Shown piece after piece: positions 18,160 to 27,190 of a DNA stretch of 64,000 nt. Each line of letters opens with the position of its first letter. Positions within the stretch are counted from its first letter, which is position 1. This DNA comes from Cognaticolwellia aestuarii (GTDB lineage: Bacteria > Pseudomonadota > Gammaproteobacteria > Enterobacterales > Alteromonadaceae). A program made the position numbers and the translations under genes. The notes beneath the pieces are model-generated. The model was not told where the DNA came from. It did no database searches and saw only the letters and a list, made by a program, of their open reading frames with translations. The stretch covers positions 124,001 to 188,000 of the forward strand of contig NZ_MUZV01000004.1 in the NCBI RefSeq assembly GCF_002000025.1, written 5' to 3'.

Positions 18160-19785
18160 ATGTTTACTATGACTTATTGTAAATTTACCTATTACAACTG
18201 TTTAGCACTGTTTATCATAGTGCTAACAGGTTGTGACTCAAGCGAAACACTTTCGTTAAGCAAAAAAAGTATTATTTACTGCAGTGAAGGCGCTCCTGAA
18301 AGCTTTAATCCTCAAACCGTTACTTCTGGCACCACCATAGATGCAACAGCCAATCAGTTGTATAACCGTTTAATAGAGTTTAATCCTACTGATAATTCAG
18401 TTGTTCCTGCTATCGCAAAATCCTGGCATGTTACTCGCGATGGTAAAATGGTAACTTTCTATTTACGCAAAGACATTGAATTTCATCAAACAGCTTACTT
18501 TACGCCCACACGCAATCTTAACGCTGATGATGTCTTATTCAGTTTTAACCGTATGCTTGATGAAAATCACTTATATTACCCGGTTTCTGGTGGTAAATAC
18601 CCTTTTTTCCAAAATGCTCAGCTCGTTGATTTAATTGATAATATCGAGAAAATTAATGAGTACACTATTCGTTTCCAGCTATCGCATTCAGATAGTTCAT
18701 TTCTCGCTAATATTGGCGGTAATTCAGCGGTTATTTTATCCAAAGAATATGCCGATGAATTAGTGGAACTAAACACGATGCAAGAAATTGATATACTGCC
18801 AATTGGTACGGGGCCATTCAAATTTAAGCAATATAGCTCTGGAGCATTTATTCGTTATGAACCTCACGCTAACTATTGGCGTGGAAAGTCTGATCTTAAA
18901 CAGTTGGTTTTTGATATCACACCTCGAGACACCGGCCGTTTAACAAAACTCCTAGCCGGCGAATGCGATATAATTGCCTACCCAATTGCTCATGAAAAAA
19001 TTAAGCAACACCCTAACCTTACTTTAGAGTCTGTGACATCTTTTAATGTTGGCTATTTTGGTTTTAATACCAGTAAACCTCCCTTTAATGATCCACTAGT
19101 AAGAAAAGCAATATCTTACGCAATAAATAAACAAGCAATTCTAGAAACCGTTTACACTGGGCAAGCAGAAATTGCCGATGGTTTGATCCCAAATTCTTCT
19201 TGGGCCTATGATTCAACAATCACAAGTCAAGAGTACTCGATTACAAAAGCTCAAGCATTGTTAGCAGAGGCAGGTTATAGCAATGGATTTTCAATGAACT
19301 TATGGGCGATGCCTGTGCAACGAGCTTATAACCCGGATGCTGTCACTATGGCAAAGTTAATCCAAGCTGATTTACAAAAAATAGGGGTTGATGTCGAAAT
19401 TGTCTTTGATTACGAGTGGTCGACCTTTTTACGAAAAATTTCCGAAGGTGAACACCAAAGTGTATTGTTAGGTTGGTCTGCTGATCACCCTGATCCCGAT
19501 AACTTTTTTTCAACATTGCTTAGCTGCGCATCAGCAGTTACGGGGAGTAATCGAACCTTTTGGTGTAATGAAGAATTTGATCAGCTGATCCAAAGTGCTT
19601 TACAGACCAACAACATTAATAGTAGGAAAGCCTATTATTCAAAGGCGTTGAAATTGATTAATGAGGAAGTACCTTTAATTCCTATTGCCCACTCTAAAAG
19701 GTACCAAGCAAGAGCCAACAATATAAACGGCACCCTATTACGCTCAATAGGCGGAATCGACTTTAATGGGGTTACTAAAAACTAA
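18160..19785 (+). CDS. sapA: Peptide ABC transporter substrate-binding lipoprotein SapA
   Basis: Periplasmic solute-binding protein (family 5, DppA/OppA type) of the Sap system, which handles antimicrobial peptides in several pathogens. The 541-residue product starts with a short hydrophobic leader ending in a lipobox LTGC (cysteine 25), so it is probably a lipoprotein. The mature protein has the SBP_bac_5 pattern: LYNRLIEF, AKSWHVTRDGKMVTFYLRKDIEFH, LNADDVLFSFNR, GTGPFKF, PLVRKAISYAINK, and GWSADHPDPDNF. It starts at the base after the pspF stop and is the first of five sap genes. Its close fit with SapB-F supports the name over DppA. Confidence 0.9.
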   Translation: MFTMTYCKFTYYNCLALFIIVLTGCDSSETLSLSKKSIIYCSEGAPESFNPQTVTSGTTIDATANQLYNRLIEFNPTDNSVVPAIAKSWHVTRDGKMVTFYLRKDIEFHQTAYFTPTRNLNADDVLFSFNRMLDENHLYYPVSGGKYPFFQNAQLVDLIDNIEKINEYTIRFQLSHSDSSFLANIGGNSAVILSKEYADELVELNTMQEIDILPIGTGPFKFKQYSSGAFIRYEPHANYWRGKSDLKQLVFDITPRDTGRLTKLLAGECDIIAYPIAHEKIKQHPNLTLESVTSFNVGYFGFNTSKPPFNDPLVRKAISYAINKQAILETVYTGQAEIADGLIPNSSWAYDSTITSQEYSITKAQALLAEAGYSNGFSMNLWAMPVQRAYNPDAVTMAKLIQADLQKIGVDVEIVFDYEWSTFLRKISEGEHQSVLLGWSADHPDPDNFFSTLLSCASAVTGSNRTFWCNEEFDQLIQSALQTNNINSRKAYYSKALKLINEEVPLIPIAHSKRYQARANNINGTLLRSIGGIDFNGVTKN

Positions 19786-19786
19786 T

Positions 19787-20815
19787 ATGTTAATTTTTAC
19801 ACTGCGACGCTTTAGTTTGTTCTTTTTTACTATGTGGTTATTGACCATATTATCCTTTAGTTTAAGTTTTCTGTTTCCTGGCGAACAACTTATTAACCTT
19901 ACAGGAGAAATAAACGCATCACCTGAGCAACTGGCGGTTTTAGCGAATGAATATCAACAGCAAGCAAACTTACTAACACAATACTTCAGCTATGTGAGCC
20001 ATTTGTTTCATGGCGATATGGGCTATTCAATGACTAGCCACCTGCCGATAATGACAGAAATAATCAACCGATTACCCGCAACAGTAGAGTTAACTTGTGT
20101 AGCACTACTTGTTGCTATGTTCTTCGGTATTCCTATTGGTTTCTGTGCGGCTATTTATCACAGAAAAGCACCTGACAATTTTATCTTAGCCATTGCTATG
20201 ATTGGCTACTCAATCCCTGTTTTTTGGCTCGGTATTTTAGCCATATTAGTATTTTCGGTTCAATTAGGTTGGTTACCCTCTGCAGGACAAATAAGTCTAT
20301 TATTTGAAATTAAGCATGTGACCGGTTTGCAGCTAGTCGATATTTTACTCAGCGATAGCGAGTATAAGTGGCAAGCTTTCCAAGACGCTACTCGCCATCT
20401 CATATTGCCGGTTATTGTTGTTGCCCTAGCTCCTGCAACCATCTTTATGCGCTTAGCTAGAACAGCTATGCTAGAGGTGCTAGACACCCATTACATTAAA
20501 GCAGCCAAAGCTAAGGGCTTAACCTTTAGCCAAATTATTTATCGACATGCCATGCGTAATGCGGTTATTAAAGTTATTCGTGATGTCGGCCTGCAGTTTG
20601 CTCACCTGATAACTATTGCGATGGTAACCGAAGTGATCTTTAGTTGGCCGGGGATTGGTCGTTGGCTAATCGAAAGTATTTATCAACGCGACTATACTGC
20701 TATTCAAGGTGGTCTTATCGTGCTCTCAACCTTTATCTTTATTGTGCATATTATTATTGATTTTGTCTATGCTGCGCTTAACCCATTAGCTCGGGAGCCT
20801 AATCATGGCACGTGA
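19787..20815 (+). CDS. sapB: ABC transporter permease SapB
   Basis: Inner-membrane permease with the binding-protein-dependent transport fold. The chosen ATG at 19787, one base after the sapA stop, gives MLIFTLRRF, which matches the start of E. coli SapB (MIIFTLRR). An ATG seven codons earlier is possible but would overlap sapA. About 342 residues carry six membrane segments; the EAA motif is HYIKAAKAKGLTFSQIIYRHAMRNAV near residue 230 (in parts: HYIKAAKAKGLTF, SQIIYRHAMRNAV), followed by VTEVIFSWPGIGRWLI. sapC starts before its stop. Confidence 0.92.
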   Translation: MLIFTLRRFSLFFFTMWLLTILSFSLSFLFPGEQLINLTGEINASPEQLAVLANEYQQQANLLTQYFSYVSHLFHGDMGYSMTSHLPIMTEIINRLPATVELTCVALLVAMFFGIPIGFCAAIYHRKAPDNFILAIAMIGYSIPVFWLGILAILVFSVQLGWLPSAGQISLLFEIKHVTGLQLVDILLSDSEYKWQAFQDATRHLILPVIVVALAPATIFMRLARTAMLEVLDTHYIKAAKAKGLTFSQIIYRHAMRNAVIKVIRDVGLQFAHLITIAMVTEVIFSWPGIGRWLIESIYQRDYTAIQGGLIVLSTFIFIVHIIIDFVYAALNPLAREPNHGT

Positions 20816-21698
20816 TAAAATTTATCTAGAAGAAGAGTTTCCTACCCCGTTAATGCAGTTGTGGCATAACTTTAAACAACCGCCGGTGGTTATGATTGGC
20901 TTTGGCTGTTTTTTATTTTTAATTGCCTTGGCTTTATTAGCGAGTGTTATCACACCATATTCTTCAGTGGAGAATCACTTAGATCACTTATTATTACCTC
21001 CGGCATGGAGCGATGAAGGCAATGTCAGTTTTTTACTTGGCACGGACAACCTTGGTAGAGATATGCTATCGCGTTTAATGCACGGTACGTCATTAACCTT
21101 TGGTTTGAGTATTATTGTTGTTATGGCGTCCCTCGTGATAGGTGTTATTATCGGCTCTCTTTCCGCGCTCACTAGCGGTATTAAATCAAGTATCCTCAAT
21201 CACTTTCTCGATGTGATTTTATCTATACCGTCGTTATTACTAGCCATTATCATTGTTGCCATATTAGGCCCGGGTTTAGAGAATACCTTATGGGCAATTA
21301 TTATGGTGCTCATACCACAATTTGTGCACATTACTCGTAATGCCGTAAAAGAAGAGTTTGCTAAAGATTATGTATTAGCTTCCCGCCTAGATGGCGCGAG
21401 CTCGATACGAATATTATGGTATTCCATTTTTCCTAATATTATCGAAAAGTTAATTAGCCAAGCAACACTTGCCCAATCAACAGCTATTCTCGAAATTGCA
21501 GCATTAGGATTTTTAGGCTTAGGGGCTCCTATCCCTATGCCTGAATGGGGTGCCATGTTAGCTAATGGTATTGACTTATTTTATATTGCCCCTTGGACTG
21601 TTTACCTACCTGGTTTAGCCATTTTATTTTCAGTTATTGCGACAAACTTGGTCGGCGAAGGCATGCGTCATGCGCTGAAAGTGCGCAAGGAAAATTAA
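20805..21698 (+). CDS. sapC: ABC transporter permease SapC
   Basis: Second permease of the Sap transporter, 297 residues. An N-terminal cytosolic tail rich in E and D precedes the first helix (about residues 28-52); then LLGTDNLGRDMLSRLMHGTSLTF, the OppC-type motif (in parts: LLGTDNLGRDML, SRLMHGTSLTF), and the membrane domain with the EAA loop DYVLASRLDGASSIRILWYSIFPN. Start overlaps the sapB stop by 11 bp, so they are translationally coupled. SapB and SapC form the membrane pore. Confidence 0.93.
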   Translation: MARDKIYLEEEFPTPLMQLWHNFKQPPVVMIGFGCFLFLIALALLASVITPYSSVENHLDHLLLPPAWSDEGNVSFLLGTDNLGRDMLSRLMHGTSLTFGLSIIVVMASLVIGVIIGSLSALTSGIKSSILNHFLDVILSIPSLLLAIIIVAILGPGLENTLWAIIMVLIPQFVHITRNAVKEEFAKDYVLASRLDGASSIRILWYSIFPNIIEKLISQATLAQSTAILEIAALGFLGLGAPIPMPEWGAMLANGIDLFYIAPWTVYLPGLAILFSVIATNLVGEGMRHALKVRKEN

Positions 21699-22690
21699 TG
21701 AATTTAATTGATATTCGAAACCTTTCAATCGAGCTACAAACCTCAACACAACCTATCCTTGCTGTTGATCGAGTCAACTTAACCATGAAAGAAGGTGAAG
21801 TTAGAGGCTTAGTTGGGGAGTCAGGCTCAGGAAAGTCACTGTTAGCACAAGCTATTGTTGGCGTGCTTGATGAAAAATGGAAAGTAGATGCCGACCGTTT
21901 TCATTGGCGCGGCAATGATTTAATGCGACTTACTCCTGAAGAAAGAAAAGCCATTATCTCCAAAGATGTGGCGATGATTTTTCAAGAGCCAATGGCCTGC
22001 TTAGATCCAACTACCACGATAGGAGAACAGTTAGAGGAAGCTGTAGATGTTGAGCAATTAACTGGCTTTTTCTGGCAAAAGCGTCAACAACGTAAACTTG
22101 CTGCGATTAATTTATTACATAAAGTGGGCATCAAGCAGCACGAAATGTGTGTCAAAAGCTTCCCTCACCAATTAACCGACGCCTTGTGCCAGCGAGTTAT
22201 GATAGCCATGGCACTGGCCCGTCGCCCGATGTTACTGATTGCTGATGAGCCTACCGCAGCAATGGAAAGTACCAATCAAGGACAAATATTTCGTCTTTTA
22301 GCGAGTTTAAATCAGCTGAAAAATATGTCGATATTATTGATCAGTCATGACTTAGAAAATGTAACTCATTGGACCAACGCGATCACTGTGATGTACAGTG
22401 GCCAATTTGTTGAGGCTGGCACCACCGAACAAATATTTAATCAACCTTATCACCCCTATACTAGAGCTTTAGTTGACAGTAGCCCGAAAGCCAATAGAAT
22501 GATCCCTAACAAATCTAGGTTGATGACCTTACCTGGCAGTATTCCAATTTTACAGCATTTACCTATCGGTTGCCGCTTAGGCCCTCGGTGCCCACGTGCA
22601 CAACAAAAATGTGTACATGCGCCGAAAATAAAAAACTTTCATGGTCATCAAGTGAGTTGCCATTTCCCGTTAAAGGATAGTTACTCGTGA
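21698..22690 (+). CDS. sapD: ABC transporter ATP-binding protein SapD
   Basis: Cytosolic ATPase of the Sap system. The ATG overlaps the sapC stop (TAATG), giving 330 residues, the same as E. coli SapD. Walker A is GESGSGKS (40-47), Walker B LLIADEP; the C-terminal oligopeptide-transporter extension contains GCRLGPRCPRAQ with the cysteines typical of the OppD/F family. The ABC signature is degenerate (LTDAL instead of LSGGQ); E. coli SapD also deviates here (LTEGE). A longer upstream reading frame exists but would lie inside sapC. Confidence 0.93.
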   Translation: MNLIDIRNLSIELQTSTQPILAVDRVNLTMKEGEVRGLVGESGSGKSLLAQAIVGVLDEKWKVDADRFHWRGNDLMRLTPEERKAIISKDVAMIFQEPMACLDPTTTIGEQLEEAVDVEQLTGFFWQKRQQRKLAAINLLHKVGIKQHEMCVKSFPHQLTDALCQRVMIAMALARRPMLLIADEPTAAMESTNQGQIFRLLASLNQLKNMSILLISHDLENVTHWTNAITVMYSGQFVEAGTTEQIFNQPYHPYTRALVDSSPKANRMIPNKSRLMTLPGSIPILQHLPIGCRLGPRCPRAQQKCVHAPKIKNFHGHQVSCHFPLKDSYS

Positions 22691-23472
22691 GTAATGTGCT
22701 ATTACAAGTTATTAATTTAAGTAAAAATTATAAAGATAAAAACTACTGGTTTAACCGTAAATGTGTTGCTGCTTTAGAGCCATTATCTTTTGATATTATG
22801 GCACATAAAACCTTGGCTATTGTTGGAGAAACGGGTTCAGGTAAGTCGACTTTAGCTAAATTATTAGTTGGTGCTGAATTACCGACAACCGGTCATATTC
22901 GCTTAAATGGTCAAACCTTAGCACCTGGAGACTTCAAGCAACGTTGTCAGTATATTCGGATGATATTTCAAGACTCAGGTACAACCTTGAATCCAAGTTT
23001 GACCATTGAGCAATTATTAGATGAGCCACTCAGGCTCAATACCGACCTTGATGAAACCGAACGTCATCAATTGATCAGAGACACTTTAAAAAAAGTGGGT
23101 TTATTAGCTGAACACATGAGTTTTTATCCTCATATGTTTTCTGGAGGGCAAAAACAGCGTATTTCATTAGCGCGAGCGATTATCTTAAAACCACAAGTGA
23201 TTATTCTTGATGAAGCGTTAGCTTCACTTGACCCCTCACTACGCTCTCAAATCATCAATTTACTATTAGATTTGCAACAGCAGATGGGATTAGCATTTAT
23301 ATTGATTTCTCATAATTTAGGCATTGTCAGGCACTTTAGCGATGACATGATGGTTTTATGTCAAGGAAAAGTTTTAGAGTTTGGTAAAACAACGGATATA
23401 TTACAAAAACCTCAACACAAATATACTAAAAAGCTGATCATGAGTCAGCGTTTCCAACTTCTTCACCGCTAA
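22687..23472 (+). CDS. sapF: ABC transporter ATP-binding protein SapF
   Basis: Second ATPase of the Sap transporter, 261 residues. It has Walker A GETGSGKS (47-54), an intact ABC signature FSGGQKQR, Walker B VIILDEALASLDPS and switch-region histidine ISHNLG. GTG start at 22687 overlaps the sapD stop (GTGA). Because SapD has a degenerate signature and SapF an intact one, the pair may have one canonical and one weak ATP site. In E. coli the Sap permease and ATPases have been linked to putrescine export and SapD to Trk potassium uptake. Last gene of the operon. Confidence 0.93.
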   Translation: MSNVLLQVINLSKNYKDKNYWFNRKCVAALEPLSFDIMAHKTLAIVGETGSGKSTLAKLLVGAELPTTGHIRLNGQTLAPGDFKQRCQYIRMIFQDSGTTLNPSLTIEQLLDEPLRLNTDLDETERHQLIRDTLKKVGLLAEHMSFYPHMFSGGQKQRISLARAIILKPQVIILDEALASLDPSLRSQIINLLLDLQQQMGLAFILISHNLGIVRHFSDDMMVLCQGKVLEFGKTTDILQKPQHKYTKKLIMSQRFQLLHR

Positions 23473-23494
23473 CTAAACAATGAAATTTTGATAA

Positions 23495-23524
23495 TAAAAA
23501 ACCAGCCTTTTGGCTGGTTTTTTT
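23495..23524. terminator. Bidirectional terminator between sapF and ppiD
   Basis: AACCAGCC and GGCTGGTT pair around a TTTT loop. A-tracts on the left and T-tracts on the right give U-runs in both directions, serving convergent sapF (plus) and ppiD (minus). Confidence 0.93.
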
Positions 23525-23542
23525 GAATTGAGCTTTTAAAAG

Positions 23543-25450
23543 CTAGTATTGAGAGGTTGGTGCTGTTATCTCTTTTCGAACAATATCTGCATCTGCTTTT
23601 AACGATTCAATGTAACTTAAATAAGCGGCTTGGGCTAACTGCTGAGTTAATTGCTGTGACAAATTAGCTGACGCTGTTACTTCGCCATCGTTTACCGCTT
23701 GTACTTCTAATAATGCTAAGTTGCCATTGCTTAAGTTAACAGTTGTTGCTGAAACATTGCCTTCGCTAGGACGAGGCAATTTGAATGCTTCTCTTGCTAA
23801 ACTTGCATCTAAACCGCTACCAACGCGAGAAACCGAAGCTTTAACTTCCATTGTTGCGCCAATTTCTGTTAATTGTTCAGTAATATCGGTTCCCGCTTTA
23901 AATGCAACTAATAGCTCATCTGCAACCGTTTGTGCTTTCTCAGATGCTTTTTGGGCAATTAAAATGTCTTTAATTTGCGGACTAACTTCAGCTAATGGTT
24001 TAACGCTAGCTTCTTGGTATTCATTCAAGCGCATTACAATCGCTAAGTTATCACTTACTTCAACAATGTCAGAGTTTAACTGCTCATTAACAACAAGGTC
24101 TGAAAAAGCTGCATCCAATACAGCACCAACATTAAATGGTGCACTGTTATTACCACGAGTTAACCAGTCAGAGGTTTTTACTTCAGTATTAATGACACCA
24201 GCAGCGTCATCTAAACTGTCTGGAAATTCAAAACTCAAACGTGCAATTTCCTGTTGAAGCTCAAAAAACTTATCTTGTGCTTTTTCATTTTTCGCTTTAG
24301 CAATTAATGACTCACGCACATCAGCAAGGCTCTGTACCTTCTCAGCTTTATAATCAGTTAGCTTAATAATGTGAAAACCAAAGTCTGTTTTAACTACGTC
24401 ACTAACACTGCCAATTTCAGCTAAGGCAAATGCTGCTTCGTCGAAAGCAGTATCCATTACACCAGCATCAATCCAATCAAGATCGCCGCCATTTTCACCG
24501 CTAAAAGTATCATCTGAATTTTCTTTTGCTAAAGTAGCAAAGTCTTCACCGGCATTAATTTTTGCAAGCAACGCTTCTGCACGTGTTTTAGCGCTTGCTT
24601 CATCATCACCAAATTCAATTAAGATATGAGCAACACGACGTTGTTCTTCATCACGGTACTGACTGATATTACTTTGATAGTAAGCTTCAATGTCCGCATC
24701 AGTTAACACTATTGTTTTAGCAATATCGTTGACATCAAGCGTAATATAATTAACTTTCACTTGTTCTTGATTTTCAAAACGCGTTTGGTTAGCAAGATAA
24801 TAATCATTCACTTCATCATCAGTTAACTCAACTGTCGCTTTAAATTGCTCAGCATCAATGGTCGCGAAGCGAATATCACGTTGCTGGTTTTGCAACGCTG
24901 TGTAAATATCTTCTTGGTAAGGTAGGCTAAATTCACTAGCAACTAGCGCTTGTGTTAATTGTCGACGTGTCATTTCAGTGCGTAAATAATCACGAAAATC
25001 AGACGATTGAAAAAAGCCAGCTTGATTAATCATCGCTAAATAACGATTGTTATCAAACACACCATCAATTTGAAACTCTGGCATATTACGAATAGTACTT
25101 TTAATACGCTGATCTGCTACACGAATAGCAAGCGAGTCTGAATTTTGGTCAACAAGTTTTTGATTAATTAAACTATCAACGACACCATCACGAAAGTTCT
25201 TCATGTAACCAGGATCAGCCGATAATGTTTCAAACATATCACCAAATTGCTGCGCCATGCGATTACGTTGCGCTTGATAAGCTTTGTTAAACTCATCTTG
25301 TGATATTTTTTCTCCATTAACATCTGCAACAGAAGTGTCAACAGAGTTGTTGTAACTTCCAATGCCTGCAACAGCGAAGGTTAAAATAATAAAACCAAGA
25401 ATAATCTTAGCGGTTAATCCTTGAGAGCTTTCTCGAATATTTTCTAACAT
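23543..25450 (-). CDS. ppiD: Periplasmic folding chaperone/peptidyl-prolyl isomerase PpiD
   Basis: Inner-membrane-anchored chaperone with its domain facing the periplasm, where it meets proteins leaving the Sec translocon. The 635-residue protein opens with the typical MLENIRESSQGLTAKIIL and a single membrane helix (about 14-33), followed by a SurA-like N-domain (VADVNGEKISQDEFN), a parvulin domain (about 265-365, RRVAHILIEFGDD … GGDLDWIDAGVM … GFHIIKLTDYK), and a C-terminal helical region. In enterobacteria ppiD directly follows hupB; here four ccm genes and a MITE-like element lie between them. Confidence 0.95.
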   Translation of the reverse strand: MLENIRESSQGLTAKIILGFIILTFAVAGIGSYNNSVDTSVADVNGEKISQDEFNKAYQAQRNRMAQQFGDMFETLSADPGYMKNFRDGVVDSLINQKLVDQNSDSLAIRVADQRIKSTIRNMPEFQIDGVFDNNRYLAMINQAGFFQSSDFRDYLRTEMTRRQLTQALVASEFSLPYQEDIYTALQNQQRDIRFATIDAEQFKATVELTDDEVNDYYLANQTRFENQEQVKVNYITLDVNDIAKTIVLTDADIEAYYQSNISQYRDEEQRRVAHILIEFGDDEASAKTRAEALLAKINAGEDFATLAKENSDDTFSGENGGDLDWIDAGVMDTAFDEAAFALAEIGSVSDVVKTDFGFHIIKLTDYKAEKVQSLADVRESLIAKAKNEKAQDKFFELQQEIARLSFEFPDSLDDAAGVINTEVKTSDWLTRGNNSAPFNVGAVLDAAFSDLVVNEQLNSDIVEVSDNLAIVMRLNEYQEASVKPLAEVSPQIKDILIAQKASEKAQTVADELLVAFKAGTDITEQLTEIGATMEVKASVSRVGSGLDASLAREAFKLPRPSEGNVSATTVNLSNGNLALLEVQAVNDGEVTASANLSQQLTQQLAQAAYLSYIESLKADADIVRKEITAPTSQY

Positions 25451-25724
25451 CTTTATCTCTTTACACGAGGGTATTGTACTTTCGGTGTGATTACTTGAGG
25501 TTTAACTTACCTCTATTATACGCTTTAGTTAATTTATGACCTGTTAATAAAAAAGTAAACTTCACTTCGACAATATATTAACTAGGCTATTTTATTAACT
25601 TAAACGCTTTAAAATCACAATTTGAACGGGCATGTTAGCCCAATAATAATGAAAATGAAACTCTTTTACTCTGGTGATGAAATAACGGTTAAATAACCAC
25701 CAACTTGCTTTAAGAAATAGCCTT

Positions 25725-26039
25725 TATACCCAAGCCACTTGAAAATGCAGTTTCAGAGTTAAGCTAGGAAATCAGCGCAAGGCACAGCACGCAGATAATG
25801 GTTATTCCCTTATCAAGTGCTGCACAGCTTTTTTGCTCCAGACAAAAGCTAAGTACATACATCCATGTATGCAACGCTGCACTGATTTTCTAGCTTAGCT
25901 CCCGCAGGGCAAGGCGATAAAGGGTCATCTCCGGCGTTATTGATTTCGACAATGGAACAACCATTCCCTTCAATCAATGCCTTGGTGCTAACCCTTTTTC
26001 GACTTGCACAATCCTGCATTTTCAAGTGGTTTGGGTATA
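25725..26039. mobile_element. MITE-like element, 315 bp, with 26-bp terminal inverted repeats
   Basis: The left end starts TATACCCAAGCCACTTG and the right end closes with CAAGTGGTTTGGGTATA. The 26-bp repeats at 25725-25750 and 26014-26039 pair at all but one position (G versus A). A TA dinucleotide at each outer edge may be the target duplication seen with IS630/Tc1-mariner type elements. An inner pair (AAGCTAGGAAATCAG near 25760, CTGATTTTCTAGCTTA near 25881) makes nested hairpins. No coding capacity. Base composition is more GC-rich than the flanks. No transposase and no second copy are in the window. Confidence 0.82.
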
Positions 26040-26060
26040 ATCAATGCCAACCTACAGATC

Positions 26061-26098
26061 AAAAAAAGAGTAAGCGTGATAGCAACACTTACTCTTTT
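26061..26098 (-). terminator. Terminator after ccmH
   Basis: AAAAGAGTAAG (26064-26074) pairs with CTTACTCTTTT (26088-26098), and the minus-strand transcript runs into a U-run. It lies 25 bp beyond the ccmH stop. Confidence 0.85.
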
Positions 26099-26122
26099 GT
26101 ATTAACACTGCGGTACTAAATT

Positions 26123-26635
26123 TTATTTTTTATTGAGAATATCATCTAAGTTTGCTTGCTCTGCCGATGACAAATTAAGCTCACTTGCTTTTAGTTTGCT
26201 TCGTTTACGTAGCACAAACACTAAACTAATAATAAAGCCCAAGAAAATAACCAGCGGCCCAAACCACAAAATATACGTTTGCTTTTTTAGCTGAGGTCGA
26301 TATAACACAAAGTCTCCGTAGCGATATACCATAAAATCGATAATTTCCTGATCGCTTTTGCCTTCCTGCAATAAGTTATACAAGTTTTTTCTTAAGTCGA
26401 CAGCTATCTTAGAGTTTGAATCCGCTAGGTTTTGATTTTGACACTTAGGACAACGTAACTCTTTTGATAATACTTGAAAGCGTATTTTAGTCGCTTCATC
26501 TTTAAATTGAAAAGTATCAACGGGGCTTGCGCTAACGTTGCTTATCAACAAAAAGCTGAGCAACAAACTACTCATAGCTAAACCAAGCACTTTTGCTATC
26601 TGTAAAATATAATGGCCGTTGGGCTGTGTATGCAT
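26123..26635 (-). CDS. ccmH: Cytochrome c maturation protein CcmH
   Basis: Membrane-bound thiol-disulfide protein that reduces the CXXCH haem site of apocytochrome c. The 170-residue product has a signal/anchor segment (about 12-36), the redox motif LRCPKCQNQ with Cys62 and Cys65, and a C-terminal membrane helix (about 122-142). This is the short CcmH of the Vibrio/Shewanella type; the TPR part found fused in E. coli CcmH is here a separate gene, ccmI. It starts at the last base of ccmG and is the final gene of ccmI-F-G-H. Confidence 0.94.
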   Translation of the reverse strand: MHTQPNGHYILQIAKVLGLAMSSLLLSFLLISNVSASPVDTFQFKDEATKIRFQVLSKELRCPKCQNQNLADSNSKIAVDLRKNLYNLLQEGKSDQEIIDFMVYRYGDFVLYRPQLKKQTYILWFGPLVIFLGFIISLVFVLRKRSKLKASELNLSSAEQANLDDILNKK

Positions 26636-27186
26636 TAAGACGCTCCTTGTGCCATTTCGGTTTCTATTTGTTCAATTAACGGTAGAAACTCTTTTTTCCA
26701 AACCATATCGTTAATCGGGCCAGCAAAGCGCTTACGTATAATACCGGTATGATCTATCACAAAAGTCTCAGGTGCACCGAACACACCAATGTCTAAGCCT
26801 AATGCACCTTGCTCATCAAAAATTGACAGTACATAGGGATCTTTGTATTGCTTGAGCCACTGCAAAGCGGCATTACGATCATCGGTAAAGTTAAGGCCAT
26901 AGAGCTTAATACGAGGGTCTTGAGCAATATTGAGTAAATATGGATGTTCATATTTACACTGTATACACCAAGTAGCCCAAACGTTAAGCAAGACAATATC
27001 GCCTTGCAAGTCATCTCGCCCTAACATTTGCTCTGATGCTGTTAAGCTCGGTAACGCGAACTCAGGCAGAGGTTTACCTATCATAGCCGACGGCATCGAT
27101 TGAGGGTTAAGAAACAAACCTCTATAAAGTAAAACACCTAATAAAATAAATAAAATTAATGGTATAAAACGAATAATACTTTTCAT
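26635..27186 (-). CDS. ccmG: Thiol:disulfide interchange protein CcmG/DsbE
   Basis: Periplasmic membrane-tethered thioredoxin that supplies electrons for reducing apocytochrome c. The ATG at 27186 gives 183 residues: a membrane anchor (about 4-22), then a thioredoxin fold with the active site WATWCIQCK (Cys74, Cys77) and the conserved cis-proline segment GVFGAPETFVID. An upstream in-frame start would extend the protein into ccmF and is rejected, because ccmF stops at 27191 and the ATG follows it by four bases with an AGAGG site. Confidence 0.94.
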   Translation of the reverse strand: MKSIIRFIPLILFILLGVLLYRGLFLNPQSMPSAMIGKPLPEFALPSLTASEQMLGRDDLQGDIVLLNVWATWCIQCKYEHPYLLNIAQDPRIKLYGLNFTDDRNAALQWLKQYKDPYVLSIFDEQGALGLDIGVFGAPETFVIDHTGIIRKRFAGPINDMVWKKEFLPLIEQIETEMAQGAS

Positions 27187-27190
27187 TAAT

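Larger units (their letters stand above)
25451..26122. other. Spacer between ccmH and ppiD, mostly filled by a repeat element
   Basis: About 670 bp without genes. It holds the ppiD leader (25451-25724), the MITE-like element (25725-26039) and the ccmH terminator (26061-26098). Confidence 0.6.

Noticed and set aside
21593-21697. Longer N-terminus for SapD
   Set aside because: It lies inside sapC in another frame; the ATG overlapping the sapC stop gives the exact E. coli length.
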